Source: Janthinobacterium sp. PC23-8 (GTDB lineage Bacteria > Pseudomonadota > Gammaproteobacteria > Burkholderiales > Burkholderiaceae_D). From it: 64,000 nt of DNA. The translations under genes were made by a program, and so were the position numbers. The first letter of the stretch is position 1, and every line of letters starts with the position of its first letter. Under the pieces are notes generated by a model. It ran no database searches. It had not been told where the DNA came from and saw nothing but the letters and a program-made list of their open reading frames with translations. The stretch lies in contig NZ_NJGY01000002.1 of the NCBI RefSeq assembly GCF_002250505.1, forward strand, positions 488,839 to 552,838, read 5' to 3'. Below, one piece after another: positions 63,081 through 64,000 of the stretch.

Positions 63081-64000
63081 TTAGCCGCTGTTGCGCAGGC
63101 CGGCTGCAATACCATTGATCGACAGATGGATGCCGGTGCGGGCCGCCGCATCCTGCTGGCCTTCGCGGAAACGTTTCAGCAATTCCACCTGCACGTGGTT
63201 GAGCGGGTCGATATACGGGAAGCGGTGGCGGATCGAGCGCTGCAGCAGCGGGTTAGCTTGCTGCAATTCTTCCTGGCCCGTGATCAGCTTCAGCGCGTCC
63301 AGGGTGGCTGCATATTCGGCGCGGATGCGCGTGAAAATCGCCGTGCGCAGGGCTTCGTCCTTGACCAGCTCGGCATATTTGCCGGCAATCGCGATATCGC
63401 TCTTGGCCAGCACCATGTCCATGTTCGACAGCAGGGACGTAAAGAACGGCCAGTCCTGATACATGCCGCGCAGCAGCTCGGCGCCCGTGTCCGGATGCGC
63501 TTGCACATACGCTTGCACGGCCGAACCGAAGCCGAACCAGCCCGGCAGCATCAAGCGGCATTGGGCCCAGCTCAAGACCCAGGGAATCGCGCGCAGGTCG
63601 TCGATCGAGGTCGATTTCTTGCGCGAGGCCGGGCGGCTGCCGATATTCAGGGCGGCAATCTCGGCAATCACGGTCGATTCCCAAAAATACTGCTCGAAGC
63701 CTTCGGTGCCGTAGACCAGGTCACGGTAGGCGTTCAGTGCGGTGCCCGAGAGTTCTTCCATCGCGGCCAGGTGCCCGGCGCCGGCCGAGGCGCTCGGTTG
63801 CAACTGCGCCTGCGGCAGCAGGGTAGACTGGATGGTCGCGGCCACCAGCACTTCCAGGTTGCGGCGCCCCACTTCCGCATTGGCATACTTGGCGGTAATG
63901 ACCTCGCCCTGCTCCGTCAGCCGGATCTGGCCTTGCACGGCGCCGGCCGGCTGGGCCAGGATGGCCTCATAGCTGGGGCCGCCGCCACGGCCAACCGAGC
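63081..64000 (-). CDS. ppc: phosphoenolpyruvate carboxylase (3' part)
   Basis: The C-terminal ~306 residues of PEP carboxylase, which forms oxaloacetate from PEP and bicarbonate; the start lies beyond the right edge. The frame entering the window reads [16 protein letters not shown], the glycine-rich catalytic loop. [20 protein letters not shown] and the terminal [14 protein letters not shown], both strongly conserved, follow. It is on the same strand as pyk, ending 77 bases before the pyk start. Confidence 0.95.
   Translation of the reverse strand, partial: SVGRGGGPSYEAILAQPAGAVQGQIRLTEQGEVITAKYANAEVGRRNLEVLVAATIQSTLLPQAQLQPSASAGAGHLAAMEELSGTALNAYRDLVYGTEGFEQYFWESTVIAEIAALNIGSRPASRKKSTSIDDLRAIPWVLSWAQCRLMLPGWFGFGSAVQAYVQAHPDTGAELLRGMYQDWPFFTSLLSNMDMVLAKSDIAIAGKYAELVKDEALRTAIFTRIRAEYAATLDALKLITGQEELQQANPLLQRSIRHRFPYIDPLNHVQVELLKRFREGQQDAAARTGIHLSINGIAAGLRNSG

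Overview
The window is high-GC bacterial chromosome, densely coded on both strands. Its gene content (FecI/FecR/TonB receptor sets, a proteobacterial trimeric-type porin, RhtA/LysE exporters, an NrsF-controlled ECF sigma factor, PEP carboxylase beside pyruvate kinase) suggests a betaproteobacterium of the Burkholderiales, most likely Oxalobacteraceae (Janthinobacterium/Duganella/Massilia type). That placement is inferred from protein character, not from a marker gene. I see no tRNA, rRNA or CRISPR array.

Layout. 1-5.4 kb: small single genes (EamA exporter end, cytochrome c, DUF378, XRE regulator + GNAT, LysE exporter, CAT-like acetyltransferase, MFS transporter). 5.4-9.3 kb: a sigma/anti-sigma pair (ECF + NrsF) divergent from an operon for a DUF1223 secreted protein, a cytochrome b and a Tat-exported molybdopterin oxidoreductase, followed by an MXKDX-repeat protein. 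The intergenic region carries an exact GTAACC-N16-CGAA promoter facing the operon. 9.4-13 kb: a chemotaxis receptor gene split by a complete IS50-like IS4-family element with a perfect 9-bp target duplication, with an IS5-type relic beside it. 13-18.3 kb: porin, class V aminotransferase-like enzyme, DAACS symporter and divergent LysR regulator.

18.4-23.8 kb: iron-uptake operon fecI-fecR-receptor-PepSY protein. 24-25.2 kb: a membrane protein with a C-terminal receiver-like domain. 25.2-35.3 kb: a ten-gene sugar/sugar-acid operon on the minus strand (SDR, sugar ABC importer, UxuA-type dehydratase, GntR regulator, epimerase-like protein, BDH2-like SDR, SMP-30 lactonase, FAH hydrolase) with a perfect operator palindrome upstream. 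It reads as a complete oxidative non-phosphorylated route ending in an FAH-type cleavage. 35.4-38.2 kb: a membrane-anchored polysaccharide deacetylase-caspase-TPR fusion. 38.2-42.4 kb: MFS importer + FAD aromatic hydroxylase + DUF2783 operon with a LuxR-type regulator.

42.5-51.5 kb: msrA, an MBL-fold protein, hemB, a VirK/YbjX protein, a two-component system, DUF481 outer-membrane protein and a lipoprotein alpha/beta hydrolase. 51.8-56 kb: a second fecI-fecR-receptor set under a good Fur box, whose receptor gene has a one-base frameshift. 56-60 kb: a PaoABC-type molybdenum aldehyde oxidoreductase whose large subunit carries short in-frame tandem repeats. 60-64 kb: a DUF6891 gene pair, a small secreted protein, pyruvate kinase and the 3' part of PEP carboxylase.
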